64,000 nt of DNA from Pseudomonas sp. P818. Its GTDB lineage: Bacteria > Pseudomonadota > Gammaproteobacteria > Pseudomonadales > Pseudomonadaceae. The notes under the pieces were generated by a model that made no database searches, was not told the origin of the DNA, and worked only from the letters and a program-made list of their open reading frames with translations. Below, piece by piece: positions 29,291 through 40,903 of this stretch (positions within the stretch are counted from its first letter, which is position 1; each line of letters starts with the position of its first letter). The stretch is taken from the NCBI RefSeq assembly GCF_000418555.1, contig NZ_ATKM01000003.1:91384-155383 (forward strand). Reading direction: 5' to 3'. A program made the translations under genes and the position numbers.

Positions 29291-31180
29291 ATGATCCGCT
29301 TTCGTTTCCCCCTTTCCTGGCTGGTGCTGCCACTGCTGGCCTGCCTCAGCTTTATCGCCGTCGGCGAGCCCCTGGATGGCGCCGCCCAGGCGCTGCATCT
29401 GATTGGTTATATCGGTGCTGACTACCCCGCGACTGTCGCCGATGGCCAGGTCGTCGACGCTGGCGAATACCAAGAGCAGTTGGAGTTTCTCGATGTGCTG
29501 CAGGGGCTGATCGTCGCCCTGCCGGCCCAGGCAGGGCGGGCCGAGCTGGAGCAGGGCGTGGCCGAGCTGCACCAGGCCGTTACCCAGCGCAGGCCCGGTG
29601 AGGAAGTCTCCAGCGCTGCACGCCAGCTGGGCGCGCGCCTGGCCGATCTTTATGCGGTGTCACTGACTCCGGTGCTGACTCCGGACCCGGAGCGTGGTGC
29701 GCCGCTCTACGCCCAGCACTGCTCGGTGTGCCATGGCGATACCGGCCTGGGCGATGGGCCGGCCGGCATCGGTCTGGAGCCACCGCCAGCCAATCTGCGC
29801 GACGCCGAGCGCCTGGATCGGCTAAGCCTTTACGATCTCTACAACACCCTCGGCCTGGGCATCGAGGGCACCGACATGCCAGCCTTCGCCGACCAGCTCG
29901 ACGACCGTCAGCGCTGGGATCTGGCTGTCTATATCGCTGGCTTCACCGCTGCGCCGGTGCAGGGCAAGGCACGTTTCGCCATGAGCGAGCTGGCCGGCCG
30001 CACGCCTGCCGAGATCGCCGCTGCCGGTGGAGACGTCGCCGCGTTCCGCGCTCAGCGCGCGCATCCGGTGCTGGAGCAGCGCGGCCCGCAGCAACTGATC
30101 GGTTACACCCGCGCAACCCTGGAACGCAGCCTGCAGGCCTACCGCGATGGTGACCGCGAGCAGGCCTACGACCTTTCCGTTGGTGCCTATCTGGAAGGTT
30201 TCGAGTTGGTCGAAAGCGCCCTCGACAACCTCGATGCGGTGCAGCGCAAGACCACCGAGCGAGCCCTGATGGCCTACCGCCAGGCGCTGCAGGATGGCGC
30301 CGGCGTTGCGCAGGCGGCTCAGGCGCTGGAGCTGGCCAAGGTCGAGCTGGACAAGTCCGCCGCGCTGCTCGCCGATGGCGCCATGGACGGTAGCCTGAGC
30401 TTCTTCGCCAGCCTGCTGATTCTGCTGCGTGAAGGCCTGGAAGCCATTCTCGTACTGGCGGCGATTCTCGCCTTTCTGCGTAACACCGGGCAGCAGCAGG
30501 CGGTGCGCAGCGTTCACTTCGGCTGGGGCCTGGCACTGCTCGCCGGGGTCGCCACCTGGGCGGTGGCGGCTTACGTGATCGACGTCAGCGGCGCCCAGCG
30601 CGAACTGCTCGAAGGTATCACCGCGCTGTTTGCCAGCGTCGTGCTGCTGTGGGTCGGCGTTTGGATGCATGACCGCCGCCATGCCGCGGCCTGGCAGGAT
30701 TACATCAAGAGCAGCCTGGTGGGCGGCGGCGGACGTTTCGGCTTCGCCGTGCTGGCGTTCTTCTCGGTCTATCGCGAGCTGTTCGAAGTCATCCTGTTCT
30801 ACGAAACCCTCTGGCTGCAGGCCGGTGCTGCCGGCCACGGCGCCGTGCTGGCCGGCGCTGCCGCCGCCCTGGTGCTGTTGATCGGTCTGGCCTGGGTGAT
30901 CCTGCGTGGCTCGCGCAAGCTGCCGCTGGCGACCTTCTTCGGCATCAATGCGGTGCTGCTATGCGTGCTGTCCGTGGTCTTCGCCGGCCATGGCGTGGCC
31001 GCGCTGCAGGAAGCCGGCGTACTCGGCACCCGTCCGGTGGCATTCTTCGAGTTCGACTGGCTGGGCATTCACGCCGACGCCTGGAGTCTTGCAGCGCAGG
31101 GCCTGGCCCTGGCCGGTATTGCGCTGCTGTACGGGCGCAGCCTGCTGGGTGAGCGCCGACGCCTGGCCGAGCAGGCCTGA
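29291..31180 (+). CDS. Cytochrome c-FTR1 iron permease fusion
   Basis: A 629-residue membrane protein. A signal segment (FPLSWLVLPLLACLSFIAVG) leads to a periplasmic cytochrome c domain with haem motif CSVCH (Cys144, Cys147, His148) and a likely Met ligand in TDMPAFADQL. A helical spacer follows. The C-terminal FTR1 permease has the two REXXE iron motifs: REGLEA at about residue 379 and RELFE at about 494. It likely oxidises or moves Fe(II) across the inner membrane. No clear Fur box is seen in the 150-base leader. Confidence 0.9.
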   Translation: MIRFRFPLSWLVLPLLACLSFIAVGEPLDGAAQALHLIGYIGADYPATVADGQVVDAGEYQEQLEFLDVLQGLIVALPAQAGRAELEQGVAELHQAVTQRRPGEEVSSAARQLGARLADLYAVSLTPVLTPDPERGAPLYAQHCSVCHGDTGLGDGPAGIGLEPPPANLRDAERLDRLSLYDLYNTLGLGIEGTDMPAFADQLDDRQRWDLAVYIAGFTAAPVQGKARFAMSELAGRTPAEIAAAGGDVAAFRAQRAHPVLEQRGPQQLIGYTRATLERSLQAYRDGDREQAYDLSVGAYLEGFELVESALDNLDAVQRKTTERALMAYRQALQDGAGVAQAAQALELAKVELDKSAALLADGAMDGSLSFFASLLILLREGLEAILVLAAILAFLRNTGQQQAVRSVHFGWGLALLAGVATWAVAAYVIDVSGAQRELLEGITALFASVVLLWVGVWMHDRRHAAAWQDYIKSSLVGGGGRFGFAVLAFFSVYRELFEVILFYETLWLQAGAAGHGAVLAGAAAALVLLIGLAWVILRGSRKLPLATFFGINAVLLCVLSVVFAGHGVAALQEAGVLGTRPVAFFEFDWLGIHADAWSLAAQGLALAGIALLYGRSLLGERRRLAEQA

Positions 31181-31292
31181 TGGCGTGACGCGGGGCGGTT
31201 TCACCGCTCCGCTGTCAATAGCGTGAACCGCTGCCACGACAACGAGTCTCAGTGCACCTAGGCTGATTCCAATTCCTTTGCCGAGTGCACGC

Positions 31293-31628
31293 ATGTCTTC
31301 TCCGATCCATTCCACTCATTACGCCGACAGTCCTGATCTGGCGTTGGCCCCTTTGCGTCATCCCACCCTGGAGCAGGCGCTGTCAGCAGCCTGTGCCCAA
31401 CTCGACGTGCGTGAAGCCTTTCTCGCTGCGTTGCGTGACCCGGCCATCGGCCCGCAGCCAAGATTGCTGCTGGCGATTTCCGGTGCCGACCTGCAAGGCC
31501 AGCGGCGTTTGGCTGCGCTGGTGGCCGAGCTGCTGCCGGACGAGGTGGAGCTGGATCTGATCGAGTTGGCCGACGACAACCTGTCGCGAGCCGTGCGGGA
31601 GCGCTGCGAGCCTTTCTACAACCTCTGA
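31293..31628 (+). CDS. SseB C-terminal domain-like protein
   Basis: A 111-residue soluble protein. The pattern EQALSAACAQLDVREAFLAALRD, RLLLAISGADLQG, VELDLIELADDNLSRAVRERCEPFY resembles the C-terminal domain of enhanced serine sensitivity protein SseB, including the terminal PFY. The function is unknown. I start at the ATG at 31293; the frame is open from a TTG at 31278. It follows the iron permease and precedes the YaiI gene in the same direction. Confidence 0.65.
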   Translation: MSSPIHSTHYADSPDLALAPLRHPTLEQALSAACAQLDVREAFLAALRDPAIGPQPRLLLAISGADLQGQRRLAALVAELLPDEVELDLIELADDNLSRAVRERCEPFYNL

Positions 31629-31680
31629 GACGCTCGCCTGCTGGCATACTGGGCGCTGGTTTCTCTGCGGAAGTTGCTGC

Positions 31681-32154
31681 ATGCGCGTATGGATCGACGC
31701 CGACGCCTGCCCTCGGGCGGCGCGGGATCAGGTGGTCAAGTTCGCCCTCAAGCGGGGTTTCGAGGTGGTGCTGGTGGCCGGGCAGGCCGTGGCCCGGCCG
31801 AATTTCGCCTGCGTGAAACTGATCGTGGTACCCAGCGGGCCGGATGCGGCCGACGATCATCTGGTCGAGCATGCCGTGCCCGGCGAACTGGTGATCTGCA
31901 GTGACGTGCCGCTGGCCGACCGCCTGGTGAAGAAGGGCGTCGCTGCGCTCGACCCGCGTGGCCGCGAGTTCGACGAGCGCAACATGGGCGAGCGCCTGGC
32001 GGTACGTAATCTGTTCACCGACCTGCGCGAGCAGGGCCAGGTCGGCGGCGGCCTGGCGCCCTATTCGGAGAAGGATCGCCAGGCTTTCGCCAATGCGCTG
32101 GACCGGATTCTCACGCGCTTGAGTCGCTGGCGGCCCCGGCTAACTAGGCAATGA
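31681..32154 (+). CDS. YaiI/YqxD family protein (UPF0178)
   Basis: A 157-residue protein with the family signature RVWIDADACPRAARDQVVKFA at the N-terminus, then SGPDAADDHLVEHAV and VICSDVPLADRLVKKGVAALDPRG. It has a PIN-like arrangement of acidic residues (Asp5, Asp7, and the aspartates of ADDHL and SDVPLAD), suggesting a nuclease fold, but no activity is established. Confidence 0.88.
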   Translation: MRVWIDADACPRAARDQVVKFALKRGFEVVLVAGQAVARPNFACVKLIVVPSGPDAADDHLVEHAVPGELVICSDVPLADRLVKKGVAALDPRGREFDERNMGERLAVRNLFTDLREQGQVGGGLAPYSEKDRQAFANALDRILTRLSRWRPRLTRQ

Positions 32155-32156
32155 CC

Positions 32157-32222
32157 GTAGGAGCGAGCTCTGCTCGCGAATTTCCTGAGGCTGGGCGCTT
32201 CGCGAGCAAAGCTCGCTCCTAC
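32157..32222. repeat. REP-like inverted repeat
   Basis: Arms at 32157-32180 and 32199-32222 pair with one mismatch around an 18-base spacer. GTAGGAGCGAGCTC resembles the element at 2941-3012. A second small hairpin, CCCGGAT/ATCCGGG, follows at about 32246-32262. Confidence 0.8.
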
Positions 32223-32280
32223 AGAGGCATCCGTTCAGTGCTGTAGCCCGGATGAAATCCGGGGGATGACAAACGCTCTG

Positions 32281-32748
32281 TCAGCCACATAGATAGGTGC
32301 CGGTGCCCACGGCCACCAGCACGCCTTCGTCGTTATGCAGTTCCATGCGAATCACCGCCACCTTGTTGCCGGCGCGCAGCGGCATGGCCGTGGCGGTGAA
32401 GCGCTGGCCGCGGCCGGGGCGCAGGTAGTCGATGCGCAGGTCGATGGTGCCGAGCTTGGACAGCTTGCTCATGCGCTCGGCTGCCGGCAGGTGCTGGTGG
32501 TTGGCGAAGGCGCCGATCAGCGCCATGGCGCCGCCACAGACGTCGAGCAGTGAGGAAATCACCCCGCCGTGCAGGATGCCGTGGACGAAGTTGCCGATCA
32601 GCTCGGGCTTCATCGGCAGGTGCATGGTCACCCGTTCGTGGCTGAGCTCGTCGAGCTCGATGCCGAGCACCTGATTGAATGGGATGCGCTGGAAGAAACT
32701 GGCCACCGCCTGCTGCAGGTCGGGGCTGAGGACGAAGTTCTGGGTCAT
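32281..32748 (-). CDS. PaaI/YigI-type hotdog thioesterase
   Basis: A 155-residue single hotdog-fold protein. GNFVHGILHGGVISSLLDVCGGAMAL is the HGG..D thioesterase signature, and IDLRIDYLRPGRGQRFTATA is the central strand. It likely hydrolyses an acyl-CoA or acyl-ACP; the acyl group is unknown. The start at 32748 was chosen because GGAG and family similarity begin there; the frame extends further upstream without similarity. Confidence 0.88.
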   Translation of the reverse strand: MTQNFVLSPDLQQAVASFFQRIPFNQVLGIELDELSHERVTMHLPMKPELIGNFVHGILHGGVISSLLDVCGGAMALIGAFANHQHLPAAERMSKLSKLGTIDLRIDYLRPGRGQRFTATAMPLRAGNKVAVIRMELHNDEGVLVAVGTGTYLCG

Positions 32749-32910
32749 GGCAGGGGCTCCGGAAAATCCTGTTGCCACGCTGCCGCAGCGCGAGCGGCTT
32801 GACCAGCGTCGCGGCCAGACTGCCCTGAGCAATGACCGAAGCGCCCTGTAGTGGCGCTGGCTGGAAGACGGGCCGGGCGGCGTTGTGCTTTACCTACATT
32901 GATCGCCAAT

Positions 32911-33040
32911 GGTGGGCTAAAGCGGAACGCCGCCCGACCCACCCTACAGGCGGGAACCCCGAACTTTGTAGGGTGGGCTTTAGCCCACGGTGATCGATAC
33001 TGAAGCTGAAGCGGAACGCTTCCCGGCCCACCTTACAAAG
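32911..33040. repeat. Interspersed GTAGGGTGGGC-type repeats
   Basis: Between the thioesterase gene and elbB (309 bases without a gene) lie two linked copies of a palindrome-rich element. The second, 32967-33038, has outer arms TTTGTAGGGTGGGC / GCCCACCTTACAAA and an inner GGGCTTTAGCCC. Relatives are at 45691-45772 and 62319-62391. Confidence 0.7.
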
Positions 33041-33057
33041 TCCCTGTATGGCGTCAG

Positions 33058-33717
33058 TCAGTGGTGCGTCAGCTCCAATACACGGTCGACCATCTTGTTG
33101 ATGCCCGATGCCGCCTCGCTGATGGACTGCGCCAGCATGTAGGCGGGCGTGGTGACCAGCTTGCGTTGCTCATCCTCGATGATGTCGCTGACCTCGCACT
33201 CGTGGTGCTCGGCGCCCATCTGGGTCAGGGCCGCGGCAGTGTCGTGATCGCTGCCGATGGTGCACACCACGCCGGCGCCGAAGATCTTCGCTGCCAGTGC
33301 CGGGGCGATGCACATCAGACCGACCGGCTTGCCGGCATCGACGAAGGCCTTGGATGCGGCCAGGACGTCCGGCTGCACGGTGCACCCCGCGCCGGCGGTG
33401 GCGAAGTCGGAGAGATTCTTCGCCACACCGAAACCGCCCGGCAGGATCAGCGCATCGAACTCGGCGACGTGCAGCTCTTTCACGTCCTTGATCTTGCCGC
33501 GGGCGATGCGTGCCGACTCCACCAGCACGTTGCGCGTCTCGTCCATCTCGTCGCCGCTGTAGTGATCGACCACGTGCAGTTGCGGCACGTTGGGAGCGAA
33601 GCACTGCACGACCGCGCCGCGCTGGTCGAGGCGCAACAGGGTAATCACGCTTTCATGGATCTCGGCGCCATCGTAGACGCCACAGCCGGACAGAATCACT
33701 GCCACTTTCTTGCTCAT
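33058..33717 (-). CDS. elbB: Isoprenoid biosynthesis glyoxalase ElbB
   Basis: A 219-residue DJ-1/PfpI-superfamily protein. VAVILSGCGVYDGAEIHESVITLL is the ElbB N-terminus; the nucleophile Cys lies in GLMCIAPALA, and HECEVSDIIEDEQ is present. E. coli ElbB has glyoxalase activity and modulates isoprenoid output. It is transcribed alone, divergent from the sterol desaturase-like gene. Confidence 0.9.
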   Translation of the reverse strand: MSKKVAVILSGCGVYDGAEIHESVITLLRLDQRGAVVQCFAPNVPQLHVVDHYSGDEMDETRNVLVESARIARGKIKDVKELHVAEFDALILPGGFGVAKNLSDFATAGAGCTVQPDVLAASKAFVDAGKPVGLMCIAPALAAKIFGAGVVCTIGSDHDTAAALTQMGAEHHECEVSDIIEDEQRKLVTTPAYMLAQSISEAASGINKMVDRVLELTHH

Positions 33718-33892
33718 GCTCGACTCCTGGTGAGGAAAGACGCGACCGTAAAGCGGGCGCGGGTGTTACCGATTTCTGGGTTGTCGCCAAATGCCACTCG
33801 GGCTGTCACCTGCCGCCGCGAAGCCTGGCGAAGCTGCGCATAGGATGAATAACAGCTCATTCCCGACACAAGTACAACGATATGGCGCGGTC

Positions 33893-35137
33893 ATGAATTA
33901 CGTTCTCTACGCGGTGCCCTTCTTCTTCCTGCTGATCGGCCTGGAGCTGCTCGCTGACCGCTGGCGCGGCATGCGCACCTATCGCCTGGCCGATGCGCTC
34001 AACAGCCTCAGTGCCGGCGTGCTGTCGCAGGCCACCGGGATACTCACCAAGGTGGTCGGCCTGCTTACTTACGCCTTCGCCTGGGAGCAGCTGGCGCTCT
34101 TCGAACTCTCCGAAGGCAGCTTCTGGGTCTGGATTTTTGCCTTCGTCTTCTATGACTTCTGCTATTACTGGAACCACCGCCTGGGCCATGAGCGCAACGT
34201 GCTGTGGGCCGCGCATGCGGTGCATCACCAGAGCGAGGACTACAACCTCTCCACCGCCTTGCGCCAGACCAGTACCGGTTTCATCTTCGGCTGGATCTTC
34301 TACCTGCCGATGGCCGTGGTCGGTGTACCGCCGCTGGTGTTCCTCACCGTCGCCGCCCTGAACCTGCTCTATCAGTTCTGGGTGCATACCCGCCACATTC
34401 CCAAGCTGGGCTGGTTCGAGTGGCTGTTCATCACACCGTCCAATCACCGCGTGCACCATGCGCAGAATCCTATCTACATGGATCGCAATTACGGCGGTGT
34501 GTTCATTGTATGGGACCGGCTTTTTGGCACCTTTCAGGAGGAGCTGGACGAGGAACCGGTGATCTTCGGCGTGACCGTGCCGCTGGCCAGCTGGAATCCG
34601 CTGTGGGCCAATCTGCAGGTCTACGCCGGGCTGTGGAGCGATGCCCGGCGCGCCAGCTCCTGGTGGGACCGCCTGCGCATCTGGTTCATGCCCACCGGGT
34701 GGCGTCCGGCCGACGTGGCTGTGCGCTATCCGCAGGTCAAGGCGGATCTGAGCAACTTCCGCAAGTTCGAGGTGCCGCTCGGGCGTGGCGCGCAGGTCTA
34801 CGCGCTGCTGCAATTCGTCTGCTATCTGCTGGCCGGCGTATGGCTGCTGGCACAGGGCGATGCGCTTTCGATCGGTGCGGTGCTGCTGGCCTGTCTATGG
34901 ATGGCGCTGGGTCTTTGCAGCATCGGCCTGTGGCTGGAGAACCGCAGCAATGCCTGGCAGATGGAGTGCCTGCGCCTAGTGAGCAACCTGCCGGCGTTCT
35001 GGCTGGCCGGTGAACTGGGCATGCTGACGTTGGATGCCAGGGCCTGGACCTGGTTTGTCGCTTACAGCCTGGCCAGCCTGCTCGGCATCTGGCTGGCGCG
35101 CGGTTCAGCCGCGCCGGCGCTGACGCCACCGGTTTAG
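33893..35137 (+). CDS. Sterol desaturase/fatty acid hydroxylase superfamily protein
   Basis: A 414-residue membrane protein. The di-iron histidine cluster of the superfamily is complete: HRLGHE, HAVHHQSE and HRVHHAQN, between about residues 100 and 200. Several more membrane helices make up the C-terminal part. It may hydroxylate a lipid; the substrate is unknown. The frame is open from 33791; I choose the ATG at 33893 because MNYVLYAVPFFFLLIGLELL starts the first membrane helix, although no strong ribosome site is seen. Its end overlaps the convergent DedA gene by 33 bases. Confidence 0.82.
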   Translation: MNYVLYAVPFFFLLIGLELLADRWRGMRTYRLADALNSLSAGVLSQATGILTKVVGLLTYAFAWEQLALFELSEGSFWVWIFAFVFYDFCYYWNHRLGHERNVLWAAHAVHHQSEDYNLSTALRQTSTGFIFGWIFYLPMAVVGVPPLVFLTVAALNLLYQFWVHTRHIPKLGWFEWLFITPSNHRVHHAQNPIYMDRNYGGVFIVWDRLFGTFQEELDEEPVIFGVTVPLASWNPLWANLQVYAGLWSDARRASSWWDRLRIWFMPTGWRPADVAVRYPQVKADLSNFRKFEVPLGRGAQVYALLQFVCYLLAGVWLLAQGDALSIGAVLLACLWMALGLCSIGLWLENRSNAWQMECLRLVSNLPAFWLAGELGMLTLDARAWTWFVAYSLASLLGIWLARGSAAPALTPPV

Positions 35138-35659
35138 CCAGGCGAGGGACAGTAGCAGCACCACAGCGGCCAGCAGGATGACCTGGTAGTTGCGCAACTC
35201 TTCCAGCAATCCGCCCATGGCATTGCCCAGGCTGTAGGCGAGCAGGCTGATGCCGCCGGCCCAGACGCCGGCACCGATGGCGTCGAGCAGCAGATAACGA
35301 CGCCAGGAATAGCCGGACAGGCCGATGGTCAGCGGCATCACCGTGCGCAGGCCGTAGAGGAAACGAAAGCACAGCACCCACAGGTCCGGATAACGCTTGA
35401 TCAGCGCGCTGGCGCGTTCGCCAAGCGGTTGCCAGCGTGGTTTGCGTGCCAGCAGCGCGCGGCCATGGCGGCGGCCGAGGTAGTACCACAGTTGATCGCT
35501 GGCGAATGTGCCGAGGAAGGCACACAGCGCCACCCATTCGATCTCCAGCACGTTGCGCACGGCCATGTAGGCCGCCAGCAGCAGGGATACCTCACCCTCT
35601 AGGAAGGTGCCCAGTACCAATGCCGGATAGCCGAACTGGCGGATCAGATCTTGGAGCAT
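35105..35659 (-). CDS. DedA family membrane protein
   Basis: A 184-residue inner-membrane protein. LVLGTFLEGEVSLLLAAYMA, WYYLGRRHGRALL and RFLYGLRTVMPLTIGLSGYSWRRYLLLDAIGAGVW are DedA/SNARE-associated motifs, including the Arg and the charged residues needed for flippase activity. Family members recycle lipid carriers. It overlaps the desaturase-like gene tail-to-tail. Confidence 0.88.
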   Translation of the reverse strand: MLQDLIRQFGYPALVLGTFLEGEVSLLLAAYMAVRNVLEIEWVALCAFLGTFASDQLWYYLGRRHGRALLARKPRWQPLGERASALIKRYPDLWVLCFRFLYGLRTVMPLTIGLSGYSWRRYLLLDAIGAGVWAGGISLLAYSLGNAMGGLLEELRNYQVILLAAVVLLLSLAWLNRWRQRRRG

Positions 35660-35698
35660 GCCATGCGCTCGATGAAGGGGTGCTGAAGACTACTCTGA

Positions 35699-36886
<1,188 letters not shown>

Positions 36887-36905
36887 CGCCCTCAGGAACT
36901 CAGCG

Positions 36906-39089
36906 ATGAACAGCGAAGGACTCAACAGCGAAGTGCTCGACAACAACCCGCCTCAGGCCGAGGTGGTCGCCGAGACGCCAGCGGTGGAAACCCCGCCGCC
37001 GGCCCCGATTCCCAGCCTGGATGACAGCAGCCTGTACATCCACCGTGAACTGTCGCAGCTGCAGTTCAATATCCGGGTGCTGGAGCAGGCGCTGGACGAG
37101 TCCTATCCGTTGCTCGAACGTCTGAAGTTCCTGCTGATTTTCTCCAGCAACCTCGACGAGTTCTTCGAGATCCGCGTCGCCGGCCTGAAGAAGCAGATCA
37201 ACTTCGCCCGCGAACAGGCCGGCGCCGATGGCCTGCAGCCGCACCAGGCGCTGGCGCGCATCAGTGAGCTGGTGCACGAGCAGGTCGAGCGGCAGTACGC
37301 CATTCTCAACGACACCCTGTTCCCGGCGCTGGCCAAGCACAACATCAACTTCATCCGCCGGCGGTTCTGGACCACCAAGCTCAAGACCTGGGTGCGCCGT
37401 TATTTCCGCGACGAGATCGCGCCGATCATCACCCCCATCGGTCTCGACCCGACGCACCCCTTCCCGCTGCTGGTGAACAAGAGCCTGAACTTCATCGTCG
37501 AGCTGGAGGGCATCGATGCCTTCGGCCGCGATTCCGGTCTGGCCATCATTCCGGCGCCGCGCCTGCTGCCGCGCATCATCCGCGTACCCGAGGAAGTCGG
37601 CGGCCCCGGCGACAATTACGTGTTCCTCTCGTCGATGATCCACGCCCACGCCGATGATCTGTTCCAGGGCATGAAGGTCAAGGGCTGCTATCAGTTCCGC
37701 CTGACCCGTAACGCCGACCTGTCGGTGGATACCGAGGACGTCGAGGACCTGGCGCGTGCCCTGCGTGGCGAACTGTTCAGCCGTCGCTACGGCGATGCCG
37801 TGCGCCTGGAGGTGGTCGACACCTGCCCGAAACACCTGCGTGACCACCTGCTCAAGCAGTTCGGCCTGACCGAGAGCGAGCTGTACCAGGTCAATGGCCC
37901 GGTCAACCTGACCCGCCTGTTCAGCATCACCGGCCTGGATAACCACCCGGATCTGCAGTACGCGCCGTTCACCCCGGTGATCCCCAAGCTGCTGCAGAAC
38001 TCGGAGAACATCTTCAACGTGGTCAGTAAGCAGGACATCCTTCTGCTGCACCCCTTCGAGTCCTTCACGCCCGTGGTCGACCTGCTGCGCCAGGCGGCGA
38101 AGGACCCGCACGTACTGGCGATCAAGCAGACCCTGTATCGCTCCGGGGCCAACTCGGAGATCGTCGACGCGTTGGTGGAAGCGGCGCGAAACGGCAAGGA
38201 GGTCACCGCGGTGATCGAACTGCGTGCGCGCTTCGACGAAGAGTCCAACCTGCAACTGGCCAGCCGCCTGCAGGCTGCCGGTGCGGTGGTGATCTACGGT
38301 GTGGTCGGCTTCAAGACCCACGCCAAGATGATGCTGATCCTGCGTCGCGAGAACGGCGAGATCGTCCGCTACGCCCACCTCGGCACCGGCAACTACCACG
38401 CCGGCAATGCCAAGCTGTACACCGACTACAGCCTGCTCACCGCCGACGTCGCCCTGGGCGAGGACGTGGCCAAGCTGTTCAGCCAGCTTATCGGCATGGG
38501 CAAGACCCTGCGCATGAAGAAGCTGCTACACGCGCCCTTCACCCTGAAGAAGACCCTGCTCGATCTGATCGCCAAGGAGACCGCTGCAGCCGCCGAGGGC
38601 AAGCCGGCGCAGATCATCGCCAAGTTCAACTCGCTGACCGATCCCAAGGTGATCCGCGCGTTGTACAAGGCCAGCCAGACCGGGGTGAAGATCGACCTCG
38701 TGGTGCGCGGCATGTGCTGCCTGCGTCCGGGCATCGCCGGGGTGTCGCACAACATCCAGGTGCGCTCGATCATCGGCCGCTTCCTCGAGCACACGCGGGT
38801 GTTCTACTTCCTCAACGGGGGTGACGAGAAGATCTATCTGTCCAGTGCTGACTGGATGGAGCGCAACCTCGACAAGCGTGTGGAAACCTGCTTCCCGGTG
38901 GAGGGCAAGAAGCTCATCACCCGGGTGAAAAAGGAGCTGGAAAGCTACCTCACCGACAACACCCAGGCCTGGGTGCTGCAGTCCGATGGTCGCTATGTGC
39001 GTCAGCAGCCGACTGGCAACCAGAACCCGCGCAGCGCGCAGTCCGGCCTGCTGGAAAAGCTCACCGCCCCGGTCGTCGTCGCTCGCTAA
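36906..39089 (+). CDS. ppk1: Polyphosphate kinase 1
   Basis: A 727-residue enzyme that makes polyphosphate from ATP. Motifs: [19 protein letters not shown] (N domain), [27 protein letters not shown], and [23 protein letters not shown] with the phospho-histidine, then the second His in [11 protein letters not shown]. The N-terminal 40 residues are Pro/Glu-rich and variable. It directly follows hemB and is convergent with ppx. Confidence 0.95.
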   Translation: MNSEGLNSEVLDNNPPQAEVVAETPAVETPPPAPIPSLDDSSLYIHRELSQLQFNIRVLEQALDESYPLLERLKFLLIFSSNLDEFFEIRVAGLKKQINFAREQAGADGLQPHQALARISELVHEQVERQYAILNDTLFPALAKHNINFIRRRFWTTKLKTWVRRYFRDEIAPIITPIGLDPTHPFPLLVNKSLNFIVELEGIDAFGRDSGLAIIPAPRLLPRIIRVPEEVGGPGDNYVFLSSMIHAHADDLFQGMKVKGCYQFRLTRNADLSVDTEDVEDLARALRGELFSRRYGDAVRLEVVDTCPKHLRDHLLKQFGLTESELYQVNGPVNLTRLFSITGLDNHPDLQYAPFTPVIPKLLQNSENIFNVVSKQDILLLHPFESFTPVVDLLRQAAKDPHVLAIKQTLYRSGANSEIVDALVEAARNGKEVTAVIELRARFDEESNLQLASRLQAAGAVVIYGVVGFKTHAKMMLILRRENGEIVRYAHLGTGNYHAGNAKLYTDYSLLTADVALGEDVAKLFSQLIGMGKTLRMKKLLHAPFTLKKTLLDLIAKETAAAAEGKPAQIIAKFNSLTDPKVIRALYKASQTGVKIDLVVRGMCCLRPGIAGVSHNIQVRSIIGRFLEHTRVFYFLNGGDEKIYLSSADWMERNLDKRVETCFPVEGKKLITRVKKELESYLTDNTQAWVLQSDGRYVRQQPTGNQNPRSAQSGLLEKLTAPVVVAR

Positions 39090-39115
39090 AAGCGGCCGCT
39101 TGCGGCCTTCTGATG

Positions 39116-39299
39116 ACCCTCTCCCGCTTGCGGGGCGAAGAGGCGCGCTTTTGGAAGCACTGCTTCCTGCGCCGATGAGCGCCTGATCGCTGGCGATCAG
39201 GCTGGGGCGCGGAGCGGGGTGCCCGAAGGGCGGGAGAGGGCTTTGGTGTCCTGGCGGGTTTCACCCGCCCTACAGGCCTAGCCGCGCCGTAGGGTGCGC
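39116..39299. repeat. Interspersed repeats between ppk1 and ppx
   Basis: The 226-base gap holds a CCCTCTCCCGCTTGCGGGG half and, at 39223-39240, a CCCGAAGGGCGGGAGAGGG partner, enclosing GCGCCTGATCGCTGGCGATCAGGC. At 39253-39270 GGCGGGTTTCACCCGCC is a hairpin. No gene is seen. Confidence 0.55.
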
Positions 39300-39315
39300 C
39301 ATGCGCGCCGGGGTA

Positions 39316-40818
39316 TCAGCGCACACTCAGGGTCAGATCGATGCGCTTGAGCCACTCGGCTTCGGCCTCGAAGTCCGCCAGGGTCAGCGGGTTGGCCGCC
39401 AGCCAGCCGTCAGGGAAGATGATTTCCAGGCTGTTGTCGCCGACCTTGAACTGCACTTGTGGCATGTCCTGGGTGCCGCGGATGTGGTGGAACAGGATGG
39501 CGAAGCGCAGCAGCACGCACAGGCGCATCAGCTTGATGCCTTCCTCACCGAAATCGGCGAACTTGTCCTTGGGAATATTGCGCCGGTGGCCGCGCACCAG
39601 CAGGGCGAGCATCTGCTGGTCCTGGCGGGAGAAACCGGCCAGGTCCGAGTGCTCGATCAGGTAGGCACCGTGCTTGTGGTACTGATAGTGGGCGATGTCC
39701 AGGCCCACTTCGTGGACCTTGGCGCCCCAGCTGAGCAGCTCGCGATGCCAGTCCTCGGTCAGGCCCCAATCGGCCGCGACCTTGTCCAGTGCCGACAACG
39801 CCTTGGCCTCGACCCGGGCGGCCTGATCGGTATCGACGTGATAACGCTCCATGAACGCTGCCAGGGTGCGCTCGCGCACGTCTTCGTGCTGGTGACGGCC
39901 GAGCAGGTCATACAGCACACCTTCGCGCAGCGCGCCTTCGGAATGGCTCATGCGCTGGATCTCGCAGGCATCGAAGATGGCTTCGAGAATCGCCAGGCCG
40001 GCGGGGAAGATGCCACGGCGATCCGGCTTGATCCCTTCGAGGTCGATCTTCTCCACCTCGCCCAGCTTGAACAGCTTGCGCTTGAGCCAGGCCAGACCCT
40101 CGACCGTGACTTCACCATTGCCCAGGCCGGCGGCCTTGGTCGCCAGGCCGATGGCCTTGATGGTGCCCGAGGCGCCAACGGCATCCTCCCAGCCCAGACG
40201 ACGCAGCCCCTGTTCGATGCCCATCAGTTCCAGACGGGCAGCGGTGTAGGCCTGGGCATAGCGCGCCGGAGTGATCTTGCCGTCCTTGAAGTAACGCTGG
40301 GTGAAGCTGACGCAGCCCATTTGCAGGCTCTCGCGCAGCAGCGGCTCGAAACGCTGACCGATGATGAACTCGGTGCTGCCGCCACCGATATCGGCGACCA
40401 GGCGCTTGCCCGGGGTGTCGGCGATGCTGTGCGAGACGCCGAGATAGATCAGGCGCGCTTCCTCGCGGCCGGAAATCACCTCGACCTGATGGCCGAGAAT
40501 CTCCTCGGCGCGGCGGATGAACACCGCGCGGTTGCGCGCTTCGCGCAGGGCATTGGTGCCAACGATACGCACGGCGCCTTCCGGCAGGCTGTTGGTGAAC
40601 TGGGCGAAGCGGCGCAGGCAATCCAGGCCGCGCTGCATCGCTTCCTCGCTGAGCTGGCGCTCGTCGTCCAGGCCTGCCGCCAGCTGGACCTTGTCGCCAA
40701 TGCGTTCGAGGATGCGGATCTCGTGATTGTCGGCCTTGGCCAGCACCATATGGAAACTGTTCGAGCCCAGGTCGATGGCGGCGATCAGGGGAAAACTCTC
40801 GGCAGGGGCTTGGGGCAT
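39316..40818 (-). CDS. ppx: Exopolyphosphatase
   Basis: A 500-residue enzyme of the ASKHA fold that removes terminal phosphate from polyphosphate (or pppGpp). [18 protein letters not shown] is phosphate motif 1 and [13 protein letters not shown] is phosphate motif 2. The C-terminal half is HD-like helical ([25 protein letters not shown]). The start at 40818 gives [18 protein letters not shown]. Convergent with ppk1. Confidence 0.94.
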   Translation of the reverse strand: MPQAPAESFPLIAAIDLGSNSFHMVLAKADNHEIRILERIGDKVQLAAGLDDERQLSEEAMQRGLDCLRRFAQFTNSLPEGAVRIVGTNALREARNRAVFIRRAEEILGHQVEVISGREEARLIYLGVSHSIADTPGKRLVADIGGGSTEFIIGQRFEPLLRESLQMGCVSFTQRYFKDGKITPARYAQAYTAARLELMGIEQGLRRLGWEDAVGASGTIKAIGLATKAAGLGNGEVTVEGLAWLKRKLFKLGEVEKIDLEGIKPDRRGIFPAGLAILEAIFDACEIQRMSHSEGALREGVLYDLLGRHQHEDVRERTLAAFMERYHVDTDQAARVEAKALSALDKVAADWGLTEDWHRELLSWGAKVHEVGLDIAHYQYHKHGAYLIEHSDLAGFSRQDQQMLALLVRGHRRNIPKDKFADFGEEGIKLMRLCVLLRFAILFHHIRGTQDMPQVQFKVGDNSLEIIFPDGWLAANPLTLADFEAEAEWLKRIDLTLSVR

Positions 40819-40903
40819 GATTGCGGCATCTCGTTCGATTTCCGCGCATCCTGCCACGACTGAGCGCATGAGCCAACGCATACGGATGTCGCAGCAAACA
40901 TGT

